Source of the DNA: Pseudomonas sp. RIT-562
GTDB taxonomy: Bacteria; Pseudomonadota; Gammaproteobacteria; Pseudomonadales; Pseudomonadaceae
Direction: 5' to 3'
DNA length: 64,000 nt
Assembly: GCF_026241895.1 (NCBI RefSeq)
Contig: NZ_JAPJIV010000016.1
Span: forward strand, 62,001-126,000
Under the pieces are notes generated by a model, which saw only the letters and a list, made by a program, of their open reading frames with translations, was not told the origin of the DNA and ran no database searches. The translations under genes and the position numbers were made by a program. Positions 23,996-33,403 of the stretch are shown here, piece by piece. Every line of letters begins with the position of its first letter. Positions within the stretch are counted from its first letter, which is position 1.

Positions 23996-26734
23996 TCACC
24001 CCAACACCCCCAACTCCTTCGCCCGCGCCACCGCCTGGGTCCTGCGCTCTACCCCCAGCTTGCTGTTGATGTGGCTGGCGTGGGTCTTCACCGTATGCAG
24101 GGAAATGAACAGTTGATCGCTGATCTCCTGATTCGAGCAGCCTTGGGCAATCAGTTTCAGGACGGCCAGTTCACGGGCACTCAGTTGCTCGCAGGTGTGG
24201 GAGGCTTCCGAGGCAATGCGCGGGGCTATGGCGGGCAGGTGCTCGGCGAGGGTGAAGGACGCTGAAGTCCGGGCATTAACCTGAAGCTGTTCGCGCAACC
24301 AGGCCGGGTGTTTGCTCAGCAAGCCGTCGAAAGGCTGCAGGACGCCGCCGCTGGCCGCCTCAAGGGCCTGGGTGACGGCTTGCCGGGCTTCAGGTTCGCG
24401 GTTGCTGGCCAGTAGCAGTTCGGTCTTCTGGGTCAGCGCCATCACGCTGAGCATCTGGCGCCCGGTTTGCTGGCCGTTTTGCAGCAGCGCATTCAGCCGC
24501 CCTTCCGCCAGCATCGGCTGGCCTTGAATGACCTCCAGCAAAGCTTGCTGCAGTTCGATATGCAATGGCAGTTGCGGATGAAACTCCGGCGGCGCGGCGG
24601 GGTGTTCGCCGTTGTAGGTCTGGCTCAGGCGCGCCAGCCAGGCTTCGGCCAGGTCGGTGCGGCCCTGGGCCAGCCACAATTCGCATTTGACCAGGGTGAT
24701 CATTGCCAGGTAATAAATCGGCGGCACATCCCAGATATGCATCAGGCGCTCGGCTTCGGCGAGTTCGGCGAAGGCTTTGGCAAATTCGCCGCTGCTGCCT
24801 TCGAGCCTGGCGATCACGCAATGGCCGATCAATACGCTGATATCGCGACAGGCGCGTGCTTCGTTCAGGCCGGCCTGCAGCCGACCGCGCGCGGCCTGTG
24901 GCTGCAGGCGCATGGCCAACAGAAACCCTTCGTATAACGTCAGACGCGCGCGCACGGCATACAGTCGTTGCGGGGACAGCCCCTGCAGGCGCTGCAGGCC
25001 CTGACGCACTTCATCCAGCGCGCGCAGGATTTCCCCGCGCGCCTGGAGCACTCGGGCACGGTCGTAGTGCGCCAGCGCCTCGAACAATGGATTACCGACC
25101 CGCTGCGCCAACTCCAGGGAGTCGCGGTTCAAACCGCGGGCGCGCCACAGGTCGCCGTCGGCGATGGCCAGGTTGGACAGGGTCGACAGGCACATCAGGC
25201 GCTGGCCGTAACGCTTGGACGGCAAGCTCTCCAGGGCTTCGGTGCAATACAGCAGGGTCAATTCGCGATTGCCGCGCCCGCGGGCGATGATCCCGCTCAG
25301 GGCCAGCCACTGCGCCAGCATGGATTTTTGCGCGGTGGCCGACGGTGCCGGCAGGAAGCGACTCAGATGGCTGGCCAGCTCCTCGGCGGCGTCCAATTGG
25401 CAAGCCAGCCCCAGGGCCCAGCTGTACAGCACGATCAAGCGCGGAGTGCTGATCAACAGGCTGTCGGGCAAGTCCATCTTCCAGCGCAGCAACATGCCGA
25501 CGTTCTGCTCGGCCAGCAGCTGTTCCTCAGAAAGGTTCTGGACCAGGTTCGCCGCGACGTCCAGGTGGCCGGCGCGCAATGCCTGCTCCACCGCTTCATC
25601 GAGCAATCCCTGGGCGTTGAACCAGCGACACGCACGCAAGTGCAGGCTCGCCGCCGGTACGATGGCCTGGGCGGTCGGGCGAGTGCGCAGCAGATCGGAA
25701 AACAGATGGTGATAACGGTACCAGTGACCCTGTTCGTCCAGCGGTACCAGAAACACCTGATGAGCCAGCAGGTAGCGCAGGATTTCAGCGCTATCGTGAG
25801 CCTCGCGAACGGCGTCGCACAGCTCGCTGCAAAAGCGTTCCTGGGGCGCGGTGTCGTAGAGAAATGCCTGCACCTCGACGGGCAGGCAATCGATGACTTC
25901 TTCCAGCAGGTAATCGCGGATCAGCCCTTCCCCACCGTGCAGGGACTGTGGCAATGCACCGTCACCACCCGCCTCGGAGGCGGCCAGCAGCCAGAACCGC
26001 AGGCCAGCGACCCAGCCTTCGCTGCGCTGGATCAGGTTTTCCAGGGCTTCGCCGCGCAGCGAGGTGCTGTGGCGATCCAGCAGGGTCAGGGCTTCGTCGT
26101 GAGTCAGGCGCAAGTCCTGCTCATGCAGTTCGAGCAATTGCCGGGACAAGCGCAGGCGGGCCAAATGCCAGTCCGGACGCTGGCGACTGGTGACCATCAC
26201 CAGCAGGCCGTCGGGCAGGTGGTTGAGGAAAAATTGCAGGCAACGGTCGAGCACCGGGCCCTGGGCCAGGTGGTAGTCATCGAGCACCAGCAATAGTGGA
26301 GCCGTTGGCAGCAAGTGCACCGACAGCTCATCGAGCAAGCCGTCCAGCCACTCTTCAAAGGCAAACGGCTGATGACGCTGACGCATTTTCAGCAGGCCAA
26401 GGGACTGGTTACCAAGCTTGGGATAAAAATCCTGCAGGCCTTCGAGCAGCCGCTCCAGAAACCTCCCCGGGTCGCTGTCACGCGGGCTCAGGCCCAGCCA
26501 CAGACTCTGCCAGTGCGCCGGCAAGCCCTGGCAGAACTCCACCGCCAGCGAACTCTTGCCAAACCCCGCCGGAGCGCTGACCAGCAGCAGCCTGCCCCCC
26601 AGCCCGGCACTGAGCCGCTCGCACAGGCGCGGCCGTAGTACATGGCCATCAGGCAGCGGAGGCCGAAAGAAACGTCCGTCCAATGCCGCGACGGCAACGC
26701 TTGCAGGGCCCGGGATGGGGGACAGATCAGTCAT
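23996..26734 (-). CDS. MalT-type LuxR-family ATP-dependent transcriptional regulator
   Basis: A 912-aa STAND-class regulator. An N-terminal NTPase carries Walker A APAGFGKSSLAVEF (about 54-67) and Walker B LLLVLDDYHLA, followed by a long TPR-like superhelix (about 350-820). A C-terminal LuxR helix-turn-helix (about 845-910) reads LSARELAVLKLIAQGCSNQEISDQLFISLHTVKTHASHINSKLGV. Proteins of this type oligomerise on DNA when they bind ATP and an inducer. It is transcribed in the same direction as the DUF1302-DUF1329 pair and the acyl-CoA ligase, but separated by a terminator; these are its likely targets. Confidence 0.92.
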   Translation of the reverse strand: MTDLSPIPGPASVAVAALDGRFFRPPLPDGHVLRPRLCERLSAGLGGRLLLVSAPAGFGKSSLAVEFCQGLPAHWQSLWLGLSPRDSDPGRFLERLLEGLQDFYPKLGNQSLGLLKMRQRHQPFAFEEWLDGLLDELSVHLLPTAPLLLVLDDYHLAQGPVLDRCLQFFLNHLPDGLLVMVTSRQRPDWHLARLRLSRQLLELHEQDLRLTHDEALTLLDRHSTSLRGEALENLIQRSEGWVAGLRFWLLAASEAGGDGALPQSLHGGEGLIRDYLLEEVIDCLPVEVQAFLYDTAPQERFCSELCDAVREAHDSAEILRYLLAHQVFLVPLDEQGHWYRYHHLFSDLLRTRPTAQAIVPAASLHLRACRWFNAQGLLDEAVEQALRAGHLDVAANLVQNLSEEQLLAEQNVGMLLRWKMDLPDSLLISTPRLIVLYSWALGLACQLDAAEELASHLSRFLPAPSATAQKSMLAQWLALSGIIARGRGNRELTLLYCTEALESLPSKRYGQRLMCLSTLSNLAIADGDLWRARGLNRDSLELAQRVGNPLFEALAHYDRARVLQARGEILRALDEVRQGLQRLQGLSPQRLYAVRARLTLYEGFLLAMRLQPQAARGRLQAGLNEARACRDISVLIGHCVIARLEGSSGEFAKAFAELAEAERLMHIWDVPPIYYLAMITLVKCELWLAQGRTDLAEAWLARLSQTYNGEHPAAPPEFHPQLPLHIELQQALLEVIQGQPMLAEGRLNALLQNGQQTGRQMLSVMALTQKTELLLASNREPEARQAVTQALEAASGGVLQPFDGLLSKHPAWLREQLQVNARTSASFTLAEHLPAIAPRIASEASHTCEQLSARELAVLKLIAQGCSNQEISDQLFISLHTVKTHASHINSKLGVERRTQAVARAKELGVLG

Positions 26735-26874
26735 GGCCGGCTCTTGTTTGATGGCGGGTGGCGGCGTTGCAGATGTCCGCAGACTAGCGGTAAACGAAGA
26801 GGTAATGAAGGTTGTTGCTACAAATGGCTACAAAAAGACTACAGCGGACGGCTACACGGAACCGGACGACCCGC

Positions 26875-26909
26875 AAAAAAAAACGCCCCGAACCAGTCGG
26901 GGCGTTTTT
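26875..26909 (-). terminator. intrinsic terminator between DUF1329 gene and LuxR-type regulator
   Basis: AACGCCCCG/CGGGGCGTT perfect stem with a 7-nt loop and a long T-run on the minus strand (A-run at 26875-26883). It ends the DUF1302-DUF1329 transcript. Confidence 0.9.
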
Positions 26910-26939
26910 CCAGAGGGTGCGGCCTCTGCTCAGTGCAGC

Positions 26940-28304
26940 TTAGCGAACACCATCCTGGCGCAGCGCAGCCGGGGTGAAATCGCTGGTGGTGGCAGTGAAG
27001 CCGAAGTCATACGCCGACTTCTCTTCGTTTTTCATGCCCAGCGCCAGGTAACGACCCGATTGCAGGTCATACAGGGTTTCCAGGGCATACCACGGTACTT
27101 GCTTGTCGTAGTAGTTCTCGGCATGGGCTTCGGCAACGCGCCACAGTTGGTTACGACCGTCGTAGTGGTCGATCACCGCAGCCTGCCAGGTGTCTTCGTC
27201 GATGTAGAAGTCACGCTTGGCGTAGATATGGCGCTGGCCTTCCTTCAGGGTTGCAACCACATGCCACACACGGCGCAGCTCGTAGCGGGCCAGGTCCTGG
27301 TTGATGTGGCCGGCCTTGATGATGTCGGCATACTTGAGTTTCGGATCGTCGAGCTTGTAGCTGTCGGAGGCAATGTACATCTCTTTCTTGCCTTCGAGTT
27401 TCCAGTCGTAGCGATCCGGCGCACCGTTGTACATGTCCAGGTTGTCGGAGGTACGCAGGCCATCGGCAGCAGTACCCGGCCCGTCATACGATACTTGCGG
27501 AGCACGACGTACCCGGCGCTGACCGGCGTTGTAGACCCACGCCGAGCGCGGTTCCTTGACCTGGTCGAGGGTTTCATGAACCAGCAGCACACCACCAGCC
27601 AGACGTGCCGGCGCGGTCACTTTCTGCTTGAAGTAGAACAGGATGTTGCCCGGGTTCGCCGGATCGTAGTCCTTCATCTTGTCGCGGAACACGAACTGGT
27701 CCTGGAAGTACACCAGGCTGAACGAGCCGTTTGGCTGTGGCGTGGCCTGGGTTACCAGGCGAGTCACGCTGCCACCGCGATAGCGTGTGATGTGGTTCCA
27801 GATAACCTCTACACCGGTTTTCGGGATAGGGAACGGGACGGCAGTCTCGAAGTTTTCCAGCCCGTTACCACCGGACACCAGTTTGGTGTTGACCGCGTTT
27901 TTCTTGATGGAGGCGAACACCTCATCCGGCACGGTGGCACCGCGGTGGGACGGGTAGACCGGCATCTTGAAGGATTCCGGGTAACGCTTGAACATCGCGT
28001 ACTGGCCCGGAGCAAGCTTTTCCTTGTACTGATCGACGTTCTGCGCAGTGATGGTGAACAGCGGTTTTTCACCGGCGTACGGGTCGGACAGGAAGCCCTT
28101 GCTGTCCACGGTGCCCGCATTTTTGGCCATGGGTTTCCAGGCCGGAATCGACCCGTCGGCATTGCCCGCCATCTCGGCGCCCATCGGCGTCAGGCTTTTG
28201 CCCAGCTTGTCTGCTTCGGCAGCGGGAACCGCCGCCATGACGCTGGTTGCCAGCAACGAAAGTCCCAGAACACCGGCTTGGAACAGACTCTTTGTTATTT
28301 TCAT
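26940..28304 (-). CDS. DUF1329 family envelope protein
   Basis: A 454-aa secreted protein with a typical Sec signal peptide (cleavage after ATSVMA). DUF1329 has an outer-membrane-lipoprotein-sorting/LolB-like beta fold and binds lipids by analogy. Recognisable segments are DADGSIPAWKP-like NADGSIPAWKPMAKN, YETLYDLQSGRYLALGM near the end, and FYIDEDTWQAAVIDHYDGR. It is nearly always next to a DUF1302 gene in Pseudomonas, in lipid, steroid, terpene or alcohol loci. It starts 28 nt after the DUF1302 stop and is presumably co-transcribed. Confidence 0.88.
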   Translation of the reverse strand: MKITKSLFQAGVLGLSLLATSVMAAVPAAEADKLGKSLTPMGAEMAGNADGSIPAWKPMAKNAGTVDSKGFLSDPYAGEKPLFTITAQNVDQYKEKLAPGQYAMFKRYPESFKMPVYPSHRGATVPDEVFASIKKNAVNTKLVSGGNGLENFETAVPFPIPKTGVEVIWNHITRYRGGSVTRLVTQATPQPNGSFSLVYFQDQFVFRDKMKDYDPANPGNILFYFKQKVTAPARLAGGVLLVHETLDQVKEPRSAWVYNAGQRRVRRAPQVSYDGPGTAADGLRTSDNLDMYNGAPDRYDWKLEGKKEMYIASDSYKLDDPKLKYADIIKAGHINQDLARYELRRVWHVVATLKEGQRHIYAKRDFYIDEDTWQAAVIDHYDGRNQLWRVAEAHAENYYDKQVPWYALETLYDLQSGRYLALGMKNEEKSAYDFGFTATTSDFTPAALRQDGVR

Positions 28305-28332
28305 ATGTGTGTTCGTCCTGAAAATACTGTGC

Positions 28333-30228
28333 TTAGAAGTTCACGCCGACGCTGAGCGCAACAAAGTCGCGATCGTCCACAGTGGTGTACTTGCCGTCAA
28401 AGAAGTTGGTGTAGGCCAGGCTCGCGGTGTAGGTGTTCTGGTACTCGGCATCGACGCCCAGGCTGACCGCTTTGCGACCTTCCTCGAAGTTGCCGCCAGG
28501 ACCTGGCGAGTAACCGCTCACGTCATGGGACCAGGCTACGTTCGGCTTGAGGTTTACACCGGCGAATACGTCGTTGTATTCCCAGATCGCACGACCGCGA
28601 TAGCCCCACGAGGTAGCCGTGGTGAAGCCTTCGTTGGTGCAATTACGACTGCGGTTGTTCTGCGGCGAACCAGCACCGGCACCGTTGATGGTGCTGGCGT
28701 TGAGGATGTTGGCGCAGGTGTCGGTGCCGGCTGGGCCAGTCGGCGGCAGTTCACCTGGACCGTAGACCGGATCGCGGCCGTAGCGTACGTCAGAAGAGCT
28801 TTCCAGGCCGCCGACGTGAGTCACGCCCACTTCACCGACCAGGGTCAGACGGCTGGCGCCCATGACTTGATCGAAGAAGTGCGTCAGGGTGGTCTGGAAC
28901 TGGGTGATTTCCTTGCGACGATAACCGTGCAGGTCCTGGCCCGGAACGCCAGTCAGCAGCGAAGCATTGCCCAGGGCGCCGCCCAACGGACGAACGCCGG
29001 CGAACAGGATGTCGGTGGAGTTGAGCTGCACCGGCGCGTTTGGACGGTAGCTGATCTCACCGCTCCACGCCGTGCCGGTAGGCAGGGTGGTGGAGAAGCT
29101 CAGGCCGTACAGGCGGATATCTTCCGGGTATTCGATGAAGTACTGCGAGTTGCCCGCCACCAGCAAAGGCGCCAGTGCAGCGAACGGACCCGGCAGGCCG
29201 GCGGCAGTGTTGTACACCGACTGCGGTGCACCCGTGGCGCTGAAGATCGGCGCACGGCTGTGGTAGTTCATGAAGTAGGCACCGAACTCGGTGTCCAGCG
29301 GATCGAACATGTACTTCAGGGACGCGCCCCACTGGCCGCTGTCACGGGCATCGCGGTCAGGGCCGCGACGCACCAGAACGCCTTCCTCGTTGACGTCTAC
29401 GCCAGCACCGGCCAACGGGCCCAAGGCAATGGCCGGAATAGTCGAGCGTTTGTTCAATACGCGCAGGTTGCTGTCACAGCCATCGGCAACGATGTCCGGC
29501 TGGGAGAAGAACGTGCCGCAGTTGTCGACAACAGTCTGGTCCCATTCCAGCTGGTAGAACGCTTCGGCCGAGAGATTCTCGGTGAGGCTCTGGGAGACGT
29601 AGAACATGTTGACCGGAATCAGGCCTTCCTTGATCTCGGCACCTGGACGACGGAATGCGGACACGTCGATCGGGTTGATCGAGTTGATGCCGCCGCCGAT
29701 GAAGGTACTTTCGCCCCAGCTCACTACTTGCTTGCCCAGACGTACCGAGCCCGGCTGATCGGCGATGGAGTAGTTGTGGTAGACGAAGGCGTCGAGGATC
29801 TGGCCGCCGGAGGACTTGGCGCCCTCCTTGCGGTTGTCGTTGCTCACGTTCTTGAATTCGAGGTCTTCGTTTTGCAATGCGAAGTCGTACCAGTATTTGC
29901 CCCGCACGAACACACCGGTGTCGCCATATTTCAATTCAAGGTCATGGATACCCTTGAAGATCTTCGAGAAGGCCTGGCCGCTCTTGAAGTTCAGGTGACC
30001 GTCATCGGAGGTCTGGGACAGCCCGTGACCGCCGTTGTTGACCCCGATCAGGTTCTTGTTCGGCGACTGGGTGGAAACGCTCATGCCCAGGGAGAGAGAA
30101 GAGTCGAACTGACCTTCAATTTCACCAACGTTGAAACTGACGCCGAATGCGGGCCCGGCGAGCGTAGAAGCAAGACTGACCGCCAATGGCAATTTCGCCC
30201 GGCGCCAGAACTGGTTTACTGATGTCAT
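28333..30228 (-). CDS. DUF1302 family outer-membrane beta-barrel protein
   Basis: A 631-aa protein with signal peptide (MTSVNQFWRRAKLPLAVSLASTLAGPAFG), alternating beta-strand patterns such as FDSSLSLGMSVSTQS and a C-terminal Phe in FVALSVGVNF, the signature recognised by the BAM complex. DUF1302 members are predicted porin-like channels paired with DUF1329 proteins for hydrophobic substrates. GGAG lies 8 nt before the ATG. Together with the acyl-CoA ligase upstream it suggests uptake of a fatty acid or fatty-acid-like compound. Confidence 0.87.
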   Translation of the reverse strand: MTSVNQFWRRAKLPLAVSLASTLAGPAFGVSFNVGEIEGQFDSSLSLGMSVSTQSPNKNLIGVNNGGHGLSQTSDDGHLNFKSGQAFSKIFKGIHDLELKYGDTGVFVRGKYWYDFALQNEDLEFKNVSNDNRKEGAKSSGGQILDAFVYHNYSIADQPGSVRLGKQVVSWGESTFIGGGINSINPIDVSAFRRPGAEIKEGLIPVNMFYVSQSLTENLSAEAFYQLEWDQTVVDNCGTFFSQPDIVADGCDSNLRVLNKRSTIPAIALGPLAGAGVDVNEEGVLVRRGPDRDARDSGQWGASLKYMFDPLDTEFGAYFMNYHSRAPIFSATGAPQSVYNTAAGLPGPFAALAPLLVAGNSQYFIEYPEDIRLYGLSFSTTLPTGTAWSGEISYRPNAPVQLNSTDILFAGVRPLGGALGNASLLTGVPGQDLHGYRRKEITQFQTTLTHFFDQVMGASRLTLVGEVGVTHVGGLESSSDVRYGRDPVYGPGELPPTGPAGTDTCANILNASTINGAGAGSPQNNRSRNCTNEGFTTATSWGYRGRAIWEYNDVFAGVNLKPNVAWSHDVSGYSPGPGGNFEEGRKAVSLGVDAEYQNTYTASLAYTNFFDGKYTTVDDRDFVALSVGVNF

Positions 30229-30562
30229 CGACGCTACTCCATGTGCATTATTGTTATGGCAGTGAGTACTTTTAAAAACGTTGTGGATGACCGGAAGCCA
30301 GGGCGTTCCGAATTCAATCCAATGTGCATCGCCCCATTTGTGCGTTTGCTGCGTTCTTAAAAATCCTTGAACGGACTATAGCCAGCAGGTAGTAGAGCTT
30401 GATCCCTCTAAAGTGTGATTTGCAGCTGCCAGCCACTCTGGAACAGTCCTTTCGCCAGTCCGACAACTGTCGGCACCGGAAGAATGGCTGAAAATTCAGA
30501 TTTCACAAGCCAAGCGCTTGCTTGGTGGGGCTGGCGTGCCATTTCGGGCACGCCAGGATTGC
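30229..30562 (-). promoter_or_regulatory. 334-bp intergenic region before the DUF1302-DUF1329 operon
   Basis: Non-coding stretch between the acyl-CoA ligase stop and the DUF1302 start, AT-richer than the genes. On the minus strand TATAGT at about 30380-30375 could be a -10 element, but no convincing -35 is visible. Close to the ligase end are the self-complementary CCAAGCGCTTG and a perfect hairpin (listed separately). The length suggests independent, regulated transcription of the DUF pair. Confidence 0.5.
30531..30556 (-). terminator. perfect 10-bp hairpin after the acyl-CoA ligase gene
   Basis: CTGGCGTGCC-ATTTCG-GGCACGCCAG starts 7 nt after the ligase stop in minus orientation. It lacks a T-tract, so it may be a Rho-assisted or 3'-protecting structure. 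Confidence 0.5.
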
Positions 30563-32245
30563 TCAAAGCGTCGAGAGGAAGGTGCTGTTGTTGGCCTGCC
30601 ACTCGGTGATGTCGAGGCGGATTTTTTTCTTGTCGAGCTTGCCGACGCTGGTCTTGGGAATTTCGGTAACAAGCGCGATCTGGCTCGGGATGGCCCACTT
30701 GCTCAGGTGCCCCAGTTCCACGAACGGCTTGAGATGCTCCTTGAGTTCCTTGGCCCCAATTACGTGGCCCTCGCGGATCACCAGCAAGGCAAACGGACGC
30801 TCGCCCCACTGCGGATCGGCGATGCCCACCACTGCTACTTCGCGTACCGCCGCATGACGACTGATCAGGTCTTCGAGGTCCAGGGAGGAAATCCACTCGC
30901 CGCCGGTCTTGATCACGTCCTTGATGCGGTCGCGAATATCGATCACGCCCATGGTGTCCAGGGTTGCCACGTCACCGGTATGCAGCCAGCCGCCCGCCCA
31001 CAGCTCGGCGCCCTTCTGCGGTTCATTGAAATAGCCTTCGGTGAGCCATGGCGCGCGCAGCACCAGTTCGCCCTGGGTCTCGCCATCTGCCGGGAGGAAA
31101 TTGCCCTCGGAGTCGACGATCGCCGCCTCCACCAGCGGGCCTGGAACACCGGCCTTGATGCGGTAGGTGGTGCGCTCGTCTTCGCTGCCGGCCATCAGCT
31201 CGTCGTTGAGGTGAGCGCAGGACACCAGCGGTCCGGTTTCCGACATGCCGTAGGCCGCGGTCAACTGAATGCCCTTGGCCTTGGCGGCTTCATAAAGGGC
31301 GCGGTTCAGGGCACTGCCGCCGATGACGATCTTCCAGCCGCCAAAATCGGTATTCTGCGCAGCCTTGGAATTGAGCACCATCTGCAGGATGGTCGGTACG
31401 CAGTGAGAAAAGGTGACCTTCTCCTTGCGCCACAGCTCCACCAGAAATTCAGGGTCGTAGCGACCGGGATAAACCTGCTTGAGCCCGAGCATGGTTGCCA
31501 CGTACGGCAAGCCCCAGGCATGCACGTGGAACATCGGGGTGATCGGCATGTACACATCATTGGTGCCCAGCAGGCGCACGCTGTCGATGGCGCCCATGAT
31601 GGTCGACACGCCCATGGTGTGCAGCACCAGTTGCCGATGGGTGAAGTACACACCCTTGGGATTGCCGGTGGTGCCGGTGGTGTAGAAGGTGGTGGCGACC
31701 GAGTTTTCGTCGAAGTCCTGGAAGTCGTACTGCGGGCTCGCGGCCGACAGCAGTTGCTCGTATTCCCCCACGAGATTGGGCAAGTCAGCGGTTTTTTCCG
31801 GCAGGTCGGTCAGCAGCAAGGTCTTCTCGACCGTCGTCAGGTGCCCGGCAATTGCATTGTAGAGGCCCACGAACTCGCTGTTGACCAATACAAAACGGTC
31901 CTCGGCGTGATTCATGGTGTAGAGGATCTGTTCCGGGGACAGGCGCACGTTGATGGTGTGAATCACCGCGCCGATCATCGGGATGGCGAACATGCATTCC
32001 AGGTAGCGATGACTGTCCCAGTCCATCACCGCCACGGTATCCCCGGGCTTGACGCCGGCGGCAGTCAGTACGTTGGCGAGCCGTGCCACGCGCTCGATCA
32101 GGGTCGGGTAGCTGTAGCGCAATTGATCGCGATAGACGATCTCGCGGGTTTTCTCGTACCGGGCACCCGACATCAACAAGCGTTTTATCAGCAGCGGATA
32201 TTGGTAAGCGCCTTCGGCTGGGGGGATAACGCGAGTCTGCAACAT
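30563..32245 (-). CDS. AMP-dependent acyl-CoA synthetase, medium-chain (AlkK-like)
   Basis: A 560-aa ANL-superfamily ligase that adenylates a fatty acid and transfers it to CoA. The P-loop is YTTGTTGNPKGVYFTH; later motifs are YGMSETGP, GWLHTGDVA and the hinge DRIKDVIKTGGEWIS (catalytic Lys region at LDKKKIR). Length and sequence style match medium-chain AlkK-type enzymes. I use the ATG at 32245 (MLQTRVIPP) behind AAAAGGGA. It is upstream of the DUF1302/DUF1329 pair on the same strand, suggesting activation of the imported acid. Confidence 0.92.
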   Translation of the reverse strand: MLQTRVIPPAEGAYQYPLLIKRLLMSGARYEKTREIVYRDQLRYSYPTLIERVARLANVLTAAGVKPGDTVAVMDWDSHRYLECMFAIPMIGAVIHTINVRLSPEQILYTMNHAEDRFVLVNSEFVGLYNAIAGHLTTVEKTLLLTDLPEKTADLPNLVGEYEQLLSAASPQYDFQDFDENSVATTFYTTGTTGNPKGVYFTHRQLVLHTMGVSTIMGAIDSVRLLGTNDVYMPITPMFHVHAWGLPYVATMLGLKQVYPGRYDPEFLVELWRKEKVTFSHCVPTILQMVLNSKAAQNTDFGGWKIVIGGSALNRALYEAAKAKGIQLTAAYGMSETGPLVSCAHLNDELMAGSEDERTTYRIKAGVPGPLVEAAIVDSEGNFLPADGETQGELVLRAPWLTEGYFNEPQKGAELWAGGWLHTGDVATLDTMGVIDIRDRIKDVIKTGGEWISSLDLEDLISRHAAVREVAVVGIADPQWGERPFALLVIREGHVIGAKELKEHLKPFVELGHLSKWAIPSQIALVTEIPKTSVGKLDKKKIRLDITEWQANNSTFLSTL

Positions 32246-32469
32246 AAGAATCCCTTTTCCTGACTGCACGGTCGTGGCTGAAAAACAGCACTCTAATCCG
32301 CCGGCCCGGGCATCAAATCAGCCAAAGGAATGATTTCTCTTACCGGCCGATTGATAGCCTTGAGCCACTATCCGCGCACTCTGACAGCTGCTTTGATAGC
32401 CGGTGCAGGTCAACTTGTAATGGATGCCAATGCAGGTTTCGTGCGAGCCTATGTATCTTTATCGACACA

Positions 32470-33372
32470 ATGACAACGATGAACACTGAAGTGCCCACCC
32501 CTCTGGATTGCTCCAGCAAACAAGCGCCCCTGGTCTCCATCGTGGCGCCCTGCTACAACGCGGAGAAATACCTGGAAGAGGCAATCAAAAGCATCTTTGC
32601 CCAGGACTACCCGAATTTTGAAGTCATCATTGTCGACGATGGCTCCAGCGACAACAGCGTCGCGATGCTCAGGCAATTGCAGCAAACCCACGACTTCCAG
32701 CTGTATACCCAGGCGAATCAGGGCGTCAGTGCCGCACTCAACCACGGCTTGCGTCATGCCAAGGGCGACTATGTTTCGACGCCGGACTTGGACGACGTCA
32801 TGTTGCCGGAGTCGGTGCGCATCCGTGTGGACTACCTCGAACAGCATCCGCAAGTCGGTTGCGTTGGCGCGCTGATCATCTACATGGACAGCGACGGCAA
32901 TACCATCAAGCAGCAACAACGCGAGGAGATCCGCACGTACGACTTCGACAAGGTGCTCAGCGGCGCCGTGGTGATCGGTGCCCCGGTCGCGCTGTACCGC
33001 ATGAGCGCCATGCGCAGTGCGGGGTTCTACGCGCCGAGCCTGCGGGTCCAGGATTTCCAGATGACCCTGCGCATCGCCCGCCTGGGTTACGAGGTGCACG
33101 AGCTGCCGGTGTGCGTGACCCGCTATCGGCGTCACCCCAACAACCTGTCGAGAAAGTACAAGGTCCTGCTACAGGCAGACCTTGAAGCCATCGCGCCGTA
33201 CCTGAGCCATCCCGCGTACCAGAGCGCTCGCACCCAATTGGTGAACAAGGCCCTCAAGTACGCGGTAGTCGAAGACAAGAAAGAGGCCTGGAAGCTGTTG
33301 CGCTCCATTCCCTGGCGTCACTTGAACCGAACCAGCTTCCGTCGTTTGAAACGGCTGATGCTGCATCGCTGA
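32470..33372 (+). CDS. GT2-family glycosyltransferase
   Basis: A 300-aa GT-A fold glycosyltransferase, family 2. The nucleotide-sugar site starts at VSIVAPCYNAEKYLEEAI, with IVDDGSSDNS and the metal-binding DXD-type TPDLDDVMLPE. The acceptor part has RMSAMRSAGFYAPSLRVQDFQMTLRIARLGYEVHELP, giving the ED-like QDF motif. No transmembrane helices, so cytosolic. It is followed 31 nt later by an acetyltransferase on the same strand; the pair would add and acetylate a sugar. No other polysaccharide gene is nearby. Confidence 0.88.
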   Translation: MTTMNTEVPTPLDCSSKQAPLVSIVAPCYNAEKYLEEAIKSIFAQDYPNFEVIIVDDGSSDNSVAMLRQLQQTHDFQLYTQANQGVSAALNHGLRHAKGDYVSTPDLDDVMLPESVRIRVDYLEQHPQVGCVGALIIYMDSDGNTIKQQQREEIRTYDFDKVLSGAVVIGAPVALYRMSAMRSAGFYAPSLRVQDFQMTLRIARLGYEVHELPVCVTRYRRHPNNLSRKYKVLLQADLEAIAPYLSHPAYQSARTQLVNKALKYAVVEDKKEAWKLLRSIPWRHLNRTSFRRLKRLMLHR

Positions 33373-33403
33373 ACGCGCCCTTCCCGTTTCTCCAGGCCCT
33401 GTC

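Noticed and set aside
24968..26296. 442-codon plus-strand frame inside the LuxR-type regulator
   Set aside because: Gln/Ala-rich shadow of the minus-strand TPR region; no start signals and no recognisable domain.
28048..30222. 724-codon open frame on the plus strand opposite the DUF1302 gene
   Set aside because: The antisense protein is Arg/Val/Gly-rich without domain features, while the minus-strand protein has a signal peptide, barrel pattern and C-terminal Phe.
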